This document shows, in pieces, positions 45,369-56,227 of a DNA stretch of 64,000 bases. Below the pieces are notes generated by a model, which saw only the letters and a program-made list of their open reading frames with translations, was not told where the DNA came from and did not search any database. This stretch comes from Hydractinia symbiolongicarpus. Lineage: Eukaryota > Cnidaria > Hydrozoa > Anthoathecata > Hydractiniidae. Where the stretch lies: positions 12,771,351 through 12,835,350 of the forward strand of contig NC_079877.1 in assembly GCF_029227915.1 (NCBI RefSeq), read 5' to 3'. Position numbers and translations under genes: made by a program. Position 1 is the first letter of the stretch. Each line of letters starts with the position of its first letter.

Positions 45369-45552
45369 CTAGTCGTTAGTCCGTGGAAAAATCCACGGGG
45401 TCGTCCGTCCTTCAAATTAACCCGTTGCAACAAAGTGGACAGAAATATATCGCATTTGGTATTGATGCGCATTTTAAAAATTCGTGTTTCCGTTACGGGA
45501 CACGGCTTTCGCGGACACACAGACAGACAGACGACGGCTATTATTAAAGAGA
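45369..45552 (-). mobile_element. Helitron-like element, upstream member of the pair
   Basis: Minus strand: A then TCTCTTTAATAATAGCC from 45552, a GTCTGTCTGTCTGTG run, a 60-base insert relative to the 123-bp copies (GCGCATCAATACC), a perfect CCGTGG-ATTTTT-CCACGG hairpin, spacer and CTAG at 45372-45369. 184 bp. Confidence 0.65.
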
Positions 45553-45806
45553 TTACAAACAATAGAACATACTGTGTGAAATGAGTAAGAAGGATAAGAA
45601 GGAAAACGAAGGAGGAAAAAGCCCGTTTAAACAAGATTTCGGATACGATACGAAATCTTAAAAAAATATGTAATCCCGGAAAAGAGCTATGGTAGTTCAA
45701 ATAATAAATACAGACGATAACAGCTACATTATTCCGGGTCACTGTCTGAGCTGGACAGGGAAAAATCGCTTTCACTGTCACTTTTTTGTCAAATCATCTT
45801 CATTGT

Positions 45807-46462
45807 CTATAGCAGATATGTTTTGATCAATGGCAATAACACCAGCAATTCCTGACACCCTTCCATCCCGCGAAGTCCATGCCTCCCTTCAGGATTAACC
45901 TTTTCGCCATTGGTAAGCACTGAAATATAAAAAAATGTCATAGAAAAGCATTTGAGAAACCATATCTAATCCTAAGTTTTAAAACTGCAAGAGCTGTTGT
46001 TAAGATATCCCAATCAGAAGCACACAATAAAGAAGAATCCTGAACATTTGACAAAACCAAAAAAAAAAAAAAATATAAATATAAACTAGCACAATTAGGC
46101 AAAAGAAGCATTCAGCATACCTCATTCGCATAAAAGTTGAAGCTATTGACATCTATCTCATTTTCCAATTATACTGTAAAAAAGCCAGTAGCTAGACATT
46201 TCTTTTTTGAGTATGCCGACTTCTTCTTCACATCTTTTCAACAACTCATTTTCGTTGTCGCCACTATTTTTTAAACCCTACAGTACCTCAACCCGAATGT
46301 TTTCACAATGAGTGTAAAATCATGATATATGAAGTGTCAAGAAATGTAACAACAATTCTACTTACCATCAATCTCTGTATTTTCCATCCATGGGAAATCA
46401 AAATCACTGTCTTCGCCAGACTTCTCCTCAACACGAGGTACACAAATGTCCCCGCAATGGTG
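45807..46462 (-). other. Candidate two-exon 3' end of an unknown gene
   Basis: Minus strand: the frame is open from about 46462 to 46366 (CGDICVPRVEEKSGEDSDFD, then FPWMENTEID), ending in GAT G before consensus donor GTAAGT. Acceptor TATATTTCAG at 45920 resumes in the matching phase (G|TG, Val) and stays open for 37 codons (LTNGEKVNPEGRHGLRG...) to TAG at 45809-45807. Splice sites and phase agree, but no family is recognised and the upstream exon is uncertain. The ORF at 46473-46715, in another frame, may belong to the same decayed locus. Confidence 0.3.
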
Positions 46463-47290
46463 TTATAACATTTCATGAAGTCTTTATCAACGTCTCCATA
46501 GATTTACATACTATGTAATTCAATCCTCCTTTTATTATCTGCCTTCTTTGTTTCTTGTTTGTCCTTATATGCATTGCTTCTGCCCATGAAATAAGGTGTC
46601 GTTGTCCTTTTCGCTTGCTGTTGTTATTTTCAAGTTTTTCACGGAGCAACTTTTCCATTTTGCTAGCAGGATAATTCTTTGTTGAGATCCACTCTAGATC
46701 TTTTGCATGAAACAAGAAGATATATTCAGATGATAGAATATATCTTACCTACTTTAATCATAGAAACTTTGCAAGATTGAATTGAATTGAAGAAAACTTT
46801 CGAAAAGTGAATTTAAATTTCATGAAATAGATTTTCGCCATGGAACCATTGTGTGATTGTTTTTTAAAGAGTACATACACATTTTCAATGTGTTTATTAA
46901 AATTTTAATACGTTCTTGTTTCAATTATTCCTTTTGAAATTTACTATATTGATCAGGAAGGAACCATTTTTAGCTCGAAATATACTTGCTCTGCACTTCA
47001 CTCACAAGTTACCTAGTGTACCTAGTGTAGATAAACAACCACCTCCAATTTACATTCGCTCAGCGGTCATTTTTTTAAATAATGGAACAATATTCAGCAA
47101 CCTTTCCCAACAAACTATCTCATGCTGATTACTTAAGTCTCAAATGATTTTCCATTATAGAATACTTCATAGAATGTTATTAAACAATTGATATTTTATA
47201 CTCTTAGCCTTTTACTTTGTGCAAATTTAGTACTATACTGTGAGTTCTTGTGTTATGGTAGTTATCCTTTTTAAACAATTTAGTTTTTTG
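46463..47290. other. Intergenic with short unassigned ORFs
   Basis: The minus ORF 46473-46715 (80 codons, Lys/Arg-rich, SWAEAMHIRTNKKQRRQII) is unrecognised. The plus ORF 46916-47128 is probably chance. Confidence 0.3.
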
Positions 47291-47293
47291 CAG

Positions 47294-47395
47294 TTGTCTA
47301 TACCATGGCAAACAACTCTGTTTGTGAGTGACCACGGTAAAATACACAGTATGGATTGGTGGCCTCCTAACTCACCGCTGGAGGCAAGAAAGAAG
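47294..47395 (+). other. Candidate 102-bp internal exon, unknown gene
   Basis: Acceptor AGTTTTTTGCAG, 34 open codons in phase 0 (LSIPWQTTLFVSDHGKIHS, then MDWWPPNSPLEARKK), donor AAG before GTAAGA. MDWWPPNSP faintly recalls the MDWPxxSPDLNPIE block of Tc1-type transposases, so it could be a decayed transposon. No partner exon was identified. Confidence 0.25.
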
Positions 47396-47561
47396 GTAAG
47401 ATAACTCTTGTACGCGCCTAACTGACTGGCCATCTCCAAAAGCCACCCCCACCTCTCCCAAAATAATTAAAATACCGGAGATTAATGTAGCTTATTCTAT
47501 TACACCGCAATTTTGCACACAAAAAGATAGAATAAGTGTATTACTGAATGAATTACAAATT

Positions 47562-47695
47562 TTGAATTGATTTGGATTATTGTTTGTTGCAGTATGAAAC
47601 TAATTACTGCACACCATGTTGTTCTTTAATTTGAACTACCTTTTAAAGATGGATTGGATTCGAAGCAATAACTTTCATAGTCTTGCAACAATAGA
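47562..47695 (-). repeat. tRNA-related SINE fragment, copy 1
   Basis: About 75-80 percent identical by eye to 52266-52400, same orientation. Minus strand contains GCTTCGAATCC (a mutated pol III B box, 47666-47656) followed by AATCCATCTTTAAAAGG. No A box is visible, so the 5' end is missing or diverged. Confidence 0.5.
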
Positions 47696-48240
47696 CTTAA
47701 TTTACTTGGAATTCACAAAATTCAATGTCACTTCAAATAAAAACACATCATAAAGCTTGTTGTTACAAAATTAATTGTGAGTTAAAAACCGTAGCTAAGT
47801 ATTACAGTTTTTTTGAAACTGTTGTCTCCTTGAATTAAGGGTGTAGCCACCTATCTGAAAACTTTGTTTCAGCCAACTGGTTTTCGGCTATTTTCGCTTT
47901 TTAGCCAGATTTTCTTAAAAATTCACGTTAATTTAATGTCCTTTATTAAAGTGTAACGTAAATATCCAGGACGTTTAAAAAGCTACTAGTTGTATTTTTC
48001 TGACATCGCAACAGCGATTATAGCCAGGGACGAGGTTGTATTATTATAACCTCGCTACGGACGACGTTGTACTTATATAACATAACACAAGTTCAGCTGG
48101 GAAGAGGCCAGGGAAGGGCTGCAGAAAGTTAGTATGTATCACCATGCTCGGCAGCATGGCTGCATGTATTAATGTAACTGTGTCTCTTTTATTACTTGCA
48201 GAGTAATTAATTACCCAATGGGTTATGGCATATGCTCGTC
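47696..48240. other. Intergenic, palindromic repeat fragment
   Basis: CCAGGGACGAGGTTG at 48023-48037 is an arm of the repeat at 7587. It is followed by TATTATTATAACCTCG, which can pair with it. No gene. Confidence 0.35.
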
Positions 48241-49790
48241 ATTCATAAAACAACGCATCCATCCATACCGTACCGTAGGCATTTAATTTTTGCAACGTGA
48301 AATTCATCGTTAAACAAATTTTAAAATTCTGGTTAAATACTAAGAATTAAAACGCAAAGGCCTACTAAATATCTCGATTAACATTTAAGGTCTTTTTTTA
48401 TCACATGAAATGTGTACAAAAAAGCAAGGGGAAACTTTATTCTAGTCAGTACACAAGCAAGCGAATTGAATTAAGTAATTGGGAAAGATGTCCTATTAGG
48501 GTAAATATTTAGGCAATTAGCCTGGCACATCCACACCTACACATACAATACTGAAAACAAAATTTAGGAAACCATTCCCGCAATATATACGATATTGAAT
48601 GTTTTGTGAAGCTAAACAAGGCAAATCTTATTCTGATTAAAAAACAATTAGACAAGTAGCGAAACCTATCAATTCATCATTAAAAAAGTATTTTGGGGAA
48701 TAATCTTACGCAATATAAAAAAAAGAACAGAATAAAAAACGGTCCAACGATCACTTTTTTCTACTCAAAAATCGAAAGGGCGAGTAGCACGCGCGTGCGT
48801 ATATCATTGCATGTGCATACATCAAATATTTTGTTAAAGCTCTCTCGCACCTTGTAGGAAGAAGCTCGTACCAAATGAAATGTTCAATGTTCAAGCAAGC
48901 GAATAAAAAAGCCTTTTTCTACTTTGTAAACAGGCAAGGGAGCAAAAGATCCTGACATACAACTTAAAAGATATCTGATAAAAACGCTATCGCGAAAGGT
49001 GAAGTATTAAATCTCTTGGTCGGCCAATTCGAGAAAAGACTTTATTCCACTCAGAAAACAGGCACGAGAGGGTTAGACCTATCCATACATCATTTGAAAT
49101 GAGAATTTTGGAAGTTGCCTTTCACGCTGAATATAATGTTAGATATCCATCCATACACTACTAAAAAGGAGATTTAGCTAGTAAGCGAATCAAAAGCGAA
49201 ACTTTATTCTACACCACAAAGAAGCAATCAAGAAGAAGACTCTACCAGATATGTCTAAAAACACTTCATTCCACTCCGATAACAATCACGCGCGATAATA
49301 TCAGATGTCCTAGCATGTAAATTCACGGGAAGACTTTATTCCACTCAGTAAGAAGCAGGAACAAGGGGGACCGATCCATACCACCATACAATATTAAAAG
49401 GATATTTTGCAAAATACCTTCAGGCGGAAAAACATACAGCATGTCCTAGCAGACCTGTGTATACAAAATTAGTTCTACTCAGTAAACAACCAATCAAATG
49501 AGAGATCCATCCATACCTTATAAAAATAGAGATTTTATCAATATACATGCATCATTTGAAAAACGCATTTTTTGATCTTACCCTTCGCGCGAATTAAAAT
49601 ATTTAGCACGCCAACCTTAGATGTTCTAACAGCTCAATTCACGGAATACTTTATTCGACGCAGTAAAAATGAAGTAATGTGGGACACCTATCCATACATC
49701 TATCAAAAGAGAGATATTGAAACAAGCAGTAGAGTTGAATAACTATCCATACACAAATAAAAACGATAATTTAGAAAAATACTTGTGTGT
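48241..49790. repeat. Old degenerate tandem array (unit about 140-180 bp)
   Basis: Two words alternate along the whole stretch. One is GGAAGACTTTATTCCACTCA and variants, near 48432, 49035, 49198, 49262, 49328, 49465 and 49645. The other is ATCCATACATC or ATCCATCCATAC followed by AAAAGAGATTT, near 48253, 49081, 49148, 49375, 49506, 49688 and 49745. CACGCGCG-like words occur between them. Unit boundaries are blurred by indels. Confidence 0.6.
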
Positions 49791-50361
49791 ATCATATGTT
49801 TTTTTTGCTGTTCATAGGAAGCAGTGTAATGTGATTTTGAACTTTCAATATTTTTAAAACTAAAACCTTATGACAAAAATGATAAAAATGTATATGGACT
49901 TTTTTTGTTCGTAGCTGTTAGAAAAACTATTGGAGGGACATAGTTATTAATATAGTGTAACTAGCTAAATAAAATTGAGTTATGACTGTTATGGTTGCTA
50001 CGAAGTTAAGTTATATTGTGCTGTCCTAGGCCCGTTCTTAAGGCTCTCTAGCCATTGAACGCTACGACTTTCTCATAATAACCGGTTGAAAATAGCTATT
50101 AGGTAATAATAGTATGAATAGAATTTGATTTAGCTAATATTGGGTATATTTTGACTCCTAAAAAGAAATAGTACTCTAGCATTTTTTTTTTTTGCAAAAC
50201 AGTAAAATTTGTTGAGTTATTTCTAAAAGGTTTTAGTAATTCTAATAGACTAAGGCAGTTCACAAGATAGTTAGCGTATTGCTCTGAATAGACCCGTCAT
50301 CATGCTATGTTATAAAAAAATTATATTTAATTAAACATTATATTTAATTAAAAAGTATATA
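49791..50361. other. Intergenic, no gene
   Basis: AT-rich; ATTATATTTAATTAAA is directly repeated at 50321-50355. Nothing else recognised. Confidence 0.35.
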
Positions 50362-50541
50362 CAGTTGACTCTCTCCAATCCGAATCTCTATTATCCGAAT
50401 CTTTAACTATAATCCGAACAAATTAAAAATCAGCGTCGATTTTCCTTAAGAAACTCTCATAATCTACTTTCTACTATCCGACTCTCTGTAATCTGAAAGA
50501 GAATTATCCCCCTTGAGATTCGGATTAGAGAGAGTCAACTG
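50362..50541. mobile_element. pogo/Tigger-like MITE
   Basis: Terminal inverted repeats CAGTTGACTCTCTCCAATCC (50362-50381) and GGATTAGAGAGAGTCAACTG (50522-50541) with TA on both sides (50360-50361 and 50542-50543). The interior repeats TCCGAATCT-like words. CAGT ends, TA duplication and the CTCTCTAATCCGAATC terminus are characteristic of pogo-type elements. 180 bp, no ORF. Confidence 0.75.
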
Positions 50542-50772
50542 TACATACATTTCAATAAAATAATTTGTTATAATTTTTCTATACCGAAATATCGCCGCTT
50601 TATTAAAAGAAAAATGCTATTCAGTTGATGTCGACATAAGTATGATATATAAAGGTAGCAGAACTACTTTAGGATCCACTGACAGAGATGCAACAAGGTT
50701 AGATGAAAAGACTGATCGACTTCCTCGAACACATATGCATATAGACTTGATAAGCGCAAAACAAATGTTACG

Positions 50773-51330
50773 TCATATCCATGCTGAAAGTTTTAAAAAA
50801 TGTTGTTTACGCTTTTCAGAAATCATTTCGGAAAGCCGAGTATAGAACTTTCGACACACGCGACCCATTCCGCCACACACGGATATCGCTAGTGGCGTTA
50901 AAGTTTCATGCTCTACTTGCAAAATAAGTTTATTGTAATTTTTCTTTTTTTCCTTTTTATTTACATCATATGCTTTTGGTAGCACACCTTCGCATCTAAA
51001 AATGCCATTTGACCAGTGTTCCAAAAGCCTCTTGTGCATACATAACTCTCGATTCCTGAGAAACATTCGCTGTCCACTGGCTCAATGGCTCACCAGGTAA
51101 CTGTTGTAGACACGGTTCAATGCGTACATCATGACAAACCTCTTTTAGTTACATCCCTGTGACATTACGGATTTCATTGTCTAAGCGAAAGGAAGCCACA
51201 TTATTTGCATGACAAAACATGATCAATTGTGAACTTGAAATTCGAATCTGAGCCCAGAAGCATAGCTTGTTAATTGTGTATCTCTCGTTCCTTGAAGGTA
51301 GTCAGTCAACTAGATACACTGCTTCCTGGT
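50773..51330 (-). pseudogene. Mobile-element protein C-terminal remnant (GGMGR family)
   Basis: The minus ORF 51066-50773 contains DVNKKEKKKNYNKLILQVEHETLTPLA, written here as DVNKKEKKKNYNK and LQVEHETLTPLAISV, then CGGMGRVCRKFYTRLSEMI and SEKRK...SAWI. Upstream, in other frames to about 51330, EVCHDV-like and EPCLQQLPGEPLSQ segments are still readable. This order (EVCHD..IEP.LQ.L.GE, then EKKR.Y...VLEVEHG.FTPL, then GGMGRE...FY.RL) is a widespread transposon-associated protein end in cnidarian and other invertebrate genomes as I remember it; its exact superfamily I cannot name with certainty. Several frameshifts. Confidence 0.5.
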
Positions 51331-51936
51331 TGATATCGTTCAGTCTGATTTCCTGCTTACACATTTCACTTCTGACATGATCAAGAATGACACTAATCTT
51401 AGCAATTTATTTTGTTTGATTGTTTTTTCTTTTGTTTCAGTTCTGGATCTTCTTCATATTGTCGAGTCTGTTTTTTTATTTGTTTACCAAGATATTCAGT
51501 TATTTGTGATAAGTTTTAGAATATTCGTAAGACGACCAAGTTTAACCGGGAGTGACAGCAGTTGTCTCTCGTTATTGTTTACTTTAATACCTCCCGTCAG
51601 TGCTGGTATTAATTCGAATTAATAACTACGAGTACTTCTTCCAATAATTATATATGTGTGGTATGTTCGCATACAGTATGTTAATTTATGCTTGTAGCCA
51701 GCCACTGATAAAACAACTTTATGTCCCTTGCGACTCTGTTTTAGCAATTTTACTCAGCATCTTTAATTCATTAATCCAATCTTCTACCTTATCCAAAATA
51801 TATCCACCTTTCAAGCTTCTTGAAACAATTACATTATTACCAATTACATGTTACAAACTGCGGTGTGATAAATTAGTTTCCTCAAAAAATTATTTTTTAA
51901 CTAAATTTTACTTATTGGATTTGAATTTCACATGGC
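51331..51936. other. Intergenic, no gene
   Basis: Nothing recognised, apart from CTCAAAAAATTATTTTTT at 51881-51898, one of four copies of this word. Confidence 0.35.
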
Positions 51937-52149
51937 AACTACAATCATGTTCATAATAGTTTTGGAAAAACCACTTTCCCCCTCCCCCCACTCTTCAGTG
52001 TTGGTTGGAGGTCTTTTCCAGAGTCGCCGGCAGTATTTTGGGGCACAAATCAACACAAAATCAACACTGACTGTTGGGGGAGAGGGGGGAAACTCTGAAA
52101 AAAGCCTCAAAAGCCGTTTTTCCAATAATTTATGAACATGATTGTAGTT
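51937..52149. mobile_element. Foldback element with CT/GA-rich arms
   Basis: Inverted arms: AACTACAATCATGTTCATAA (51937-51956) pairs with TTATGAACATGATTGTAGTT (52130-52149). Pairing continues inwards through TTGGAAAAACC, a C-rich block (CCCCCTCCCCCCACT) against GGGGGAGAGGGGGG, and CAGTGTTG against CAACACTG-like words. 213 bp, no ORF. Confidence 0.7.
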
Positions 52150-52265
52150 ATAGCTCAGCAAAACCTGAATAACTGAACGTATATCCCGAGTAAATTAAAA
52201 AATTTACTTCTTTCATTTCTTTTCTTATAGTTACCTCTTTTTTTGAAACATTTGTTTGTAAAATT

Positions 52266-52400
52266 TTTTGAATTGATTTGCATTATTGTTTGTTGCAGTA
52301 TGAAACTAATTACACACCATGTTGTTCTTCCATTTGAACTACCACCTTTTAAAGATGGATTGGATTCGAACCAATAACTTTCATGGTTTTACAACAATGG
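52266..52400 (-). repeat. tRNA-related SINE fragment, copy 2
   Basis: Minus strand has an intact pol III B box GGTTCGAATCC (52372-52362) in ATGAAAGTTATTGGTTCGAA context, then AATCCATCTTTAAAAGGTGG and a tail to TTTGAATTGATTT-like sequence. Paired with 47562-47695. No A box seen. Confidence 0.5.
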
Positions 52401-53060
52401 AAATATTTTTTAAATAACATAACACAGAAATACAAAAGGTCACACATAGTATCAGTATTTACACAAAACTAATTTTGTTACCAGAAAACTTCCTTGTCCC
52501 ACTCTTCCAAGAATCATTTTCATCAAAGTTTTTTTTGGTTTTACCTGCATTAGAAATACAAAAAAAACAAAAAAAACAGTAAAGAAGCAAAAATTACCAC
52601 CAAATTGATTAACATAAAAAGCAAAGTATAAATTAGAACAGAAAAATCCTGAGAAGAGTTGTGAACAAAAAACATTGCGCATCATCATTAAATTAAAACA
52701 ACAGAAATTTATCTAGTTTTTAAAATCATTACACTGTAAAACTAATTCTACCACTCCACGATTGTTATAAATTAAAACAGGATGTAAAAGTTTCAGAAAT
52801 TGCTTATTCAATTTTTCAGCATAAGTCGCAATAAAGCCTTGAGGTAGGAAATTAGCTGACTGAAGAGAGGGATATACTTCAACTTAGGGGTATTTCAACT
52901 GGCAATATTACCTGTACATATAACATGTCCCTCCTGAAAGTCAATATACTGAATAAAAATTTGACTACTTATTTGAATAATTATGGTACCAAGTTAGCAG
53001 TATCTCTACACTGTCTCAGTTTAACAAGTATTGTACAGATTTCAAACATGTCTAGCCTAG
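52401..53060. other. Intergenic, no gene
   Basis: AT-rich, no structure noticed. Confidence 0.35.
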
Positions 53061-53064
53061 TTAA

Positions 53065-54406
53065 AGGGAAACTCCAGTAAAAATCACTTTTCTTTTTTTT
53101 GTTTGTTTTATACGTACTCAGAAAAGCATAAGAAATCAAAAAAAAACTTACTTTACTTGTTTTTCTTATTTAAAATTGTTGTACAAGCCTTCGCATATTC
53201 AATTTTTTTCTCATAAAAAACAGACAGGCGCGATTTTATTTCGGACCGGACCCACTTATAAATAATGACATCACATCGTGCAGAAAGTTTAAGCGAGCGC
53301 ATGTTAAGACCTATAAATACAGCTTACATTAAATCGCTTTTTGTATGTAAATTACGTTTAAATCTTTAAAAAATGGTTAGTTGCTCTGTGTTTCTATATA
53401 CCGATCGATCAGAGAAGTGTAAAGAAGTAAGTTTTCACAGAATCCCGTCTGTGAAAAAGAAAGAACTCAAAAACAGCTAAACAAAATACGTTGTGTAGGT
53501 GATCTACCAAGCGATCAAAGTTTTTATATTTGGTTGGCGCACTTCACAGATAGTTCTTTTAAAAGATATCTGCAGGAAATAAACTTCCATATTAAGATAC
53601 TCTGCCACTTTGTAAAAATGCCATTTTAGCTAGTGAACGCGATTAAAGTTTCTCATTTCTTCTTATCTCAATATTTGTACTTATATCCACAGAACTCAAC
53701 CAAATAACGTTTTGTACATTTTTATATTAAATAAGAGAACATTATACGAATTTCCAATACAAACACCGACAAAAAAGCTTTCTAGTTACACATGTATCTT
53801 TCGTAGCGCTCAAGTTTCTATTCTTTGTTTTTCAAAAAAGAAGCTTTTTTGATGGAAGGACATGCCAAGTATTTTCAGGAGGTAAATGTATCCATTTTCT
53901 TCAATCTTTGTAACTTTATAACGGCTGCATGTAATGCTGATAATGCAGTTTCTAAAACAGCTTTGTCAAAACAACCACTTGTAAGTCAGTAGCTTCTGCA
54001 ACACATTTATGACCTACCATAATCATAAGATTGATTTTTATTTATACAATAATAATACCCCGTTTTACCAACTTATCTAGACCCGAACATATTTGATTTT
54101 ATATCACGCATTTCAATGGTACTCCATCACAGAGAAAATTTCAACGTTACATAAAATTTGTTTACATTTGTGCGCAAAAAAAGCGCGTGCAGAGAAAAAA
54201 TATTGCTGAACTGTAAAAAAAAAAAAATTGGCTTGTAAAGTATAAAAGATTTTTTAATGAAGCAAATGATAAGTTTTTTGACGAAAAGAATGTTAAAAAA
54301 AGTGTGGCTGCAGCTTTGTAAAGTCTTTCTCATGAAGAGAATTATCCGATTCTATGTTTTATATAACATTTTTTTTTAAATATTTTTTTTTCACTGGAGT
54401 GCTCCT
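53065..54406 (+). mobile_element. Kolobok-like DNA transposon remnant carrying a THAP domain
   Basis: TTAA flanks both ends (53061-53064 and 54407-54410). Termini AGGGAAACTCCAGTAAAAA (53065) and, on the opposite strand, AGGAGCACTCCAGTGAAAAA (from 54406) form imperfect inverted repeats. TTAA targets together with a THAP finger are features of the Kolobok superfamily. 1,342 bp; no transposase domain beyond THAP is readable. A left-end fragment of the same family is at 62073. Confidence 0.65.
53373..53600 (+). pseudogene. THAP zinc-finger domain, decayed
   Basis: From the ATG at 53373: MVSCSVFLYTDRSEKCKEVS then FHRIPSVKKKELKN, with a stop after about 37 codons. A frame shift by one base resumes with NKIRCVGDLPSDQSFYI and LAHFTDSSFKRYLQE. 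This is the THAP layout (start MV.C, then FHRIP, then a loop, then C..HF..DSF). Two C2CH ligands are lost: the second Cys after the start, and the Cys before the AHF His, where WL stands. DNA-binding function is therefore gone. Confidence 0.65.
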
Positions 54407-54410
54407 TTAA

Positions 54411-56227
54411 CTAAGTTTTCTTTGAGATATTAAAATTGAGTTTTTTATATAATAATTTTTCAGTGCAACCCGAATTAAAATCAACCAATATGCATAAAGC
54501 CAGCATGGCCACATCTAACATTAAAGAAGAAAAGATTTCCCAATAATGATCACGTGAGCAAAGAACAATAGAAGTTCTTGCCTTAAAGTATTGTCCAAAT
54601 TTCTTTCATACAAGACAAAAAATATCTTCAGTTCAATTGTATTTCAAGTGGCAAAAAGTATTCCTACTACTAAAGTGAACACACAGCACTATTTGTCTTT
54701 CTTTAAAAAATAAGCTTACTCAAAATAATTAACAAAATTCAATCTAGCTCAGGCTACAGAAATATATTTATATGCTTAACTCAGATATCTTTGAATAGAT
54801 GACGTACACTGTCTCTTTTTTTCAAAAATAAATATAAATGTGCCAGCTCTTTCAGAACATGCATTCAGTATGGAATTAGCTGCATTTCACGTTGGTGGAA
54901 ATTATATTTAAAAAAATATTCTCTTTATATAAAAAAAATCAACCCTGGCCTACTTTTCCACCACATCAGATTTTAAAAACAAACGTTTTCCTCAAAAAAT
55001 TATTTTTTAATCTTTTTATAAAATTATTATTCAGCAGATAATTGAAAAAAAAAAACACCAATTTAAACTTTTTAATAGGAAATTTCCACAGTTAATGTGT
55101 ACTATTAATAGCATGGCTTTCCAATGAATGGCTGTAATAAGTATTATGACAATCAACAGCGTAAGTTATTGTTGCCAGAAATTGTATACTGGAAAGAATC
55201 AATTTTTATATGTAAATTATACCTATTATCATCATTTTCCTCAAAAAGTTATTTTTTGGTCTTATAACAGCAGATCACTGAGAATTTACGGAACTAAAAA
55301 TCTTGTGGTAACATTTTTAAAATTAAAAATCTTGATTTTGTAAACATTAAATGCACAAATCCTAACAAATTATAAATTTTTTTAAAATAAATTGGAATGA
55401 TCATCTGTTTTAAAACATCAATGCACATGCATCATGCCCACGAAAAAAAGAATTGTAAGGAGCAAAAGATTGAAATGGAATTGGAGTTTAAAAAAGAATG
55501 TCTTTTAGTAAGAAACACAATCGTTACGAGAAAATATAACCTGCTGTGAAAAGATAATCTGCGGCCATGTTGAGGGGCGGATTGACACGGGAAACGAAAT
55601 AGTAGATGATTGCAGTGAATACAACATCGTACGACATAGCCCTCCCTTTGCCATGAATTCCTGCAGTATATATTTGCTATAGGTTACTTCTACCGACAAA
55701 ACAATGTGTTAATATATTTAACACTTTTAAACCATTCAATAAGTGAATACTAAAAATTAAAAAATTGCATGCGCAAATTCTCCAATATAGATTCATGCGT
55801 GTTGTTTTTTTTCATGGAATTCCTGGTAAAATGTGCATATGTTATACAGTGATAGTCTTGATCTCTAGTTCTGATTCACTGGTGGGACTGTCAAGATTGA
55901 GGCCCTGGACGCCTCTTCAATTTTAATCTTTAATAGATCCCAGTATTGTCATACCATCAGTGAGTCAAACCTTTTAAGCCATCGAATTATTTTTATAGAT
56001 ATTTTCTGATACCTCAATATTTCAGCTTTCCTTTCAGGCTGCATCCTTTTCCATTTCTGAAAAGACAACCGATAGCCAATGATATATTGTTGTAATGTTG
56101 TGTATCGTAATAATTGAGATTTACTTTTTAAAATTTCAAAATATAGGTCTATACTTCAAGTTTAAGTATTTTCCAGGTTATTTGAAACCCTGGTTTGTGT
56201 AAAGGAGGAAATCTCGAGGTTACTTGT
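54411..56227. other. Intergenic, no gene
   Basis: AT-rich. CTCAAAAAATTATTTTTT at 54991-55008 and CTCAAAAAGTTATTTTTT at 55240-55257 are two copies of a scattered word. No coding signal; the ORFs at 55128 and 55505 are unremarkable. Confidence 0.35.
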
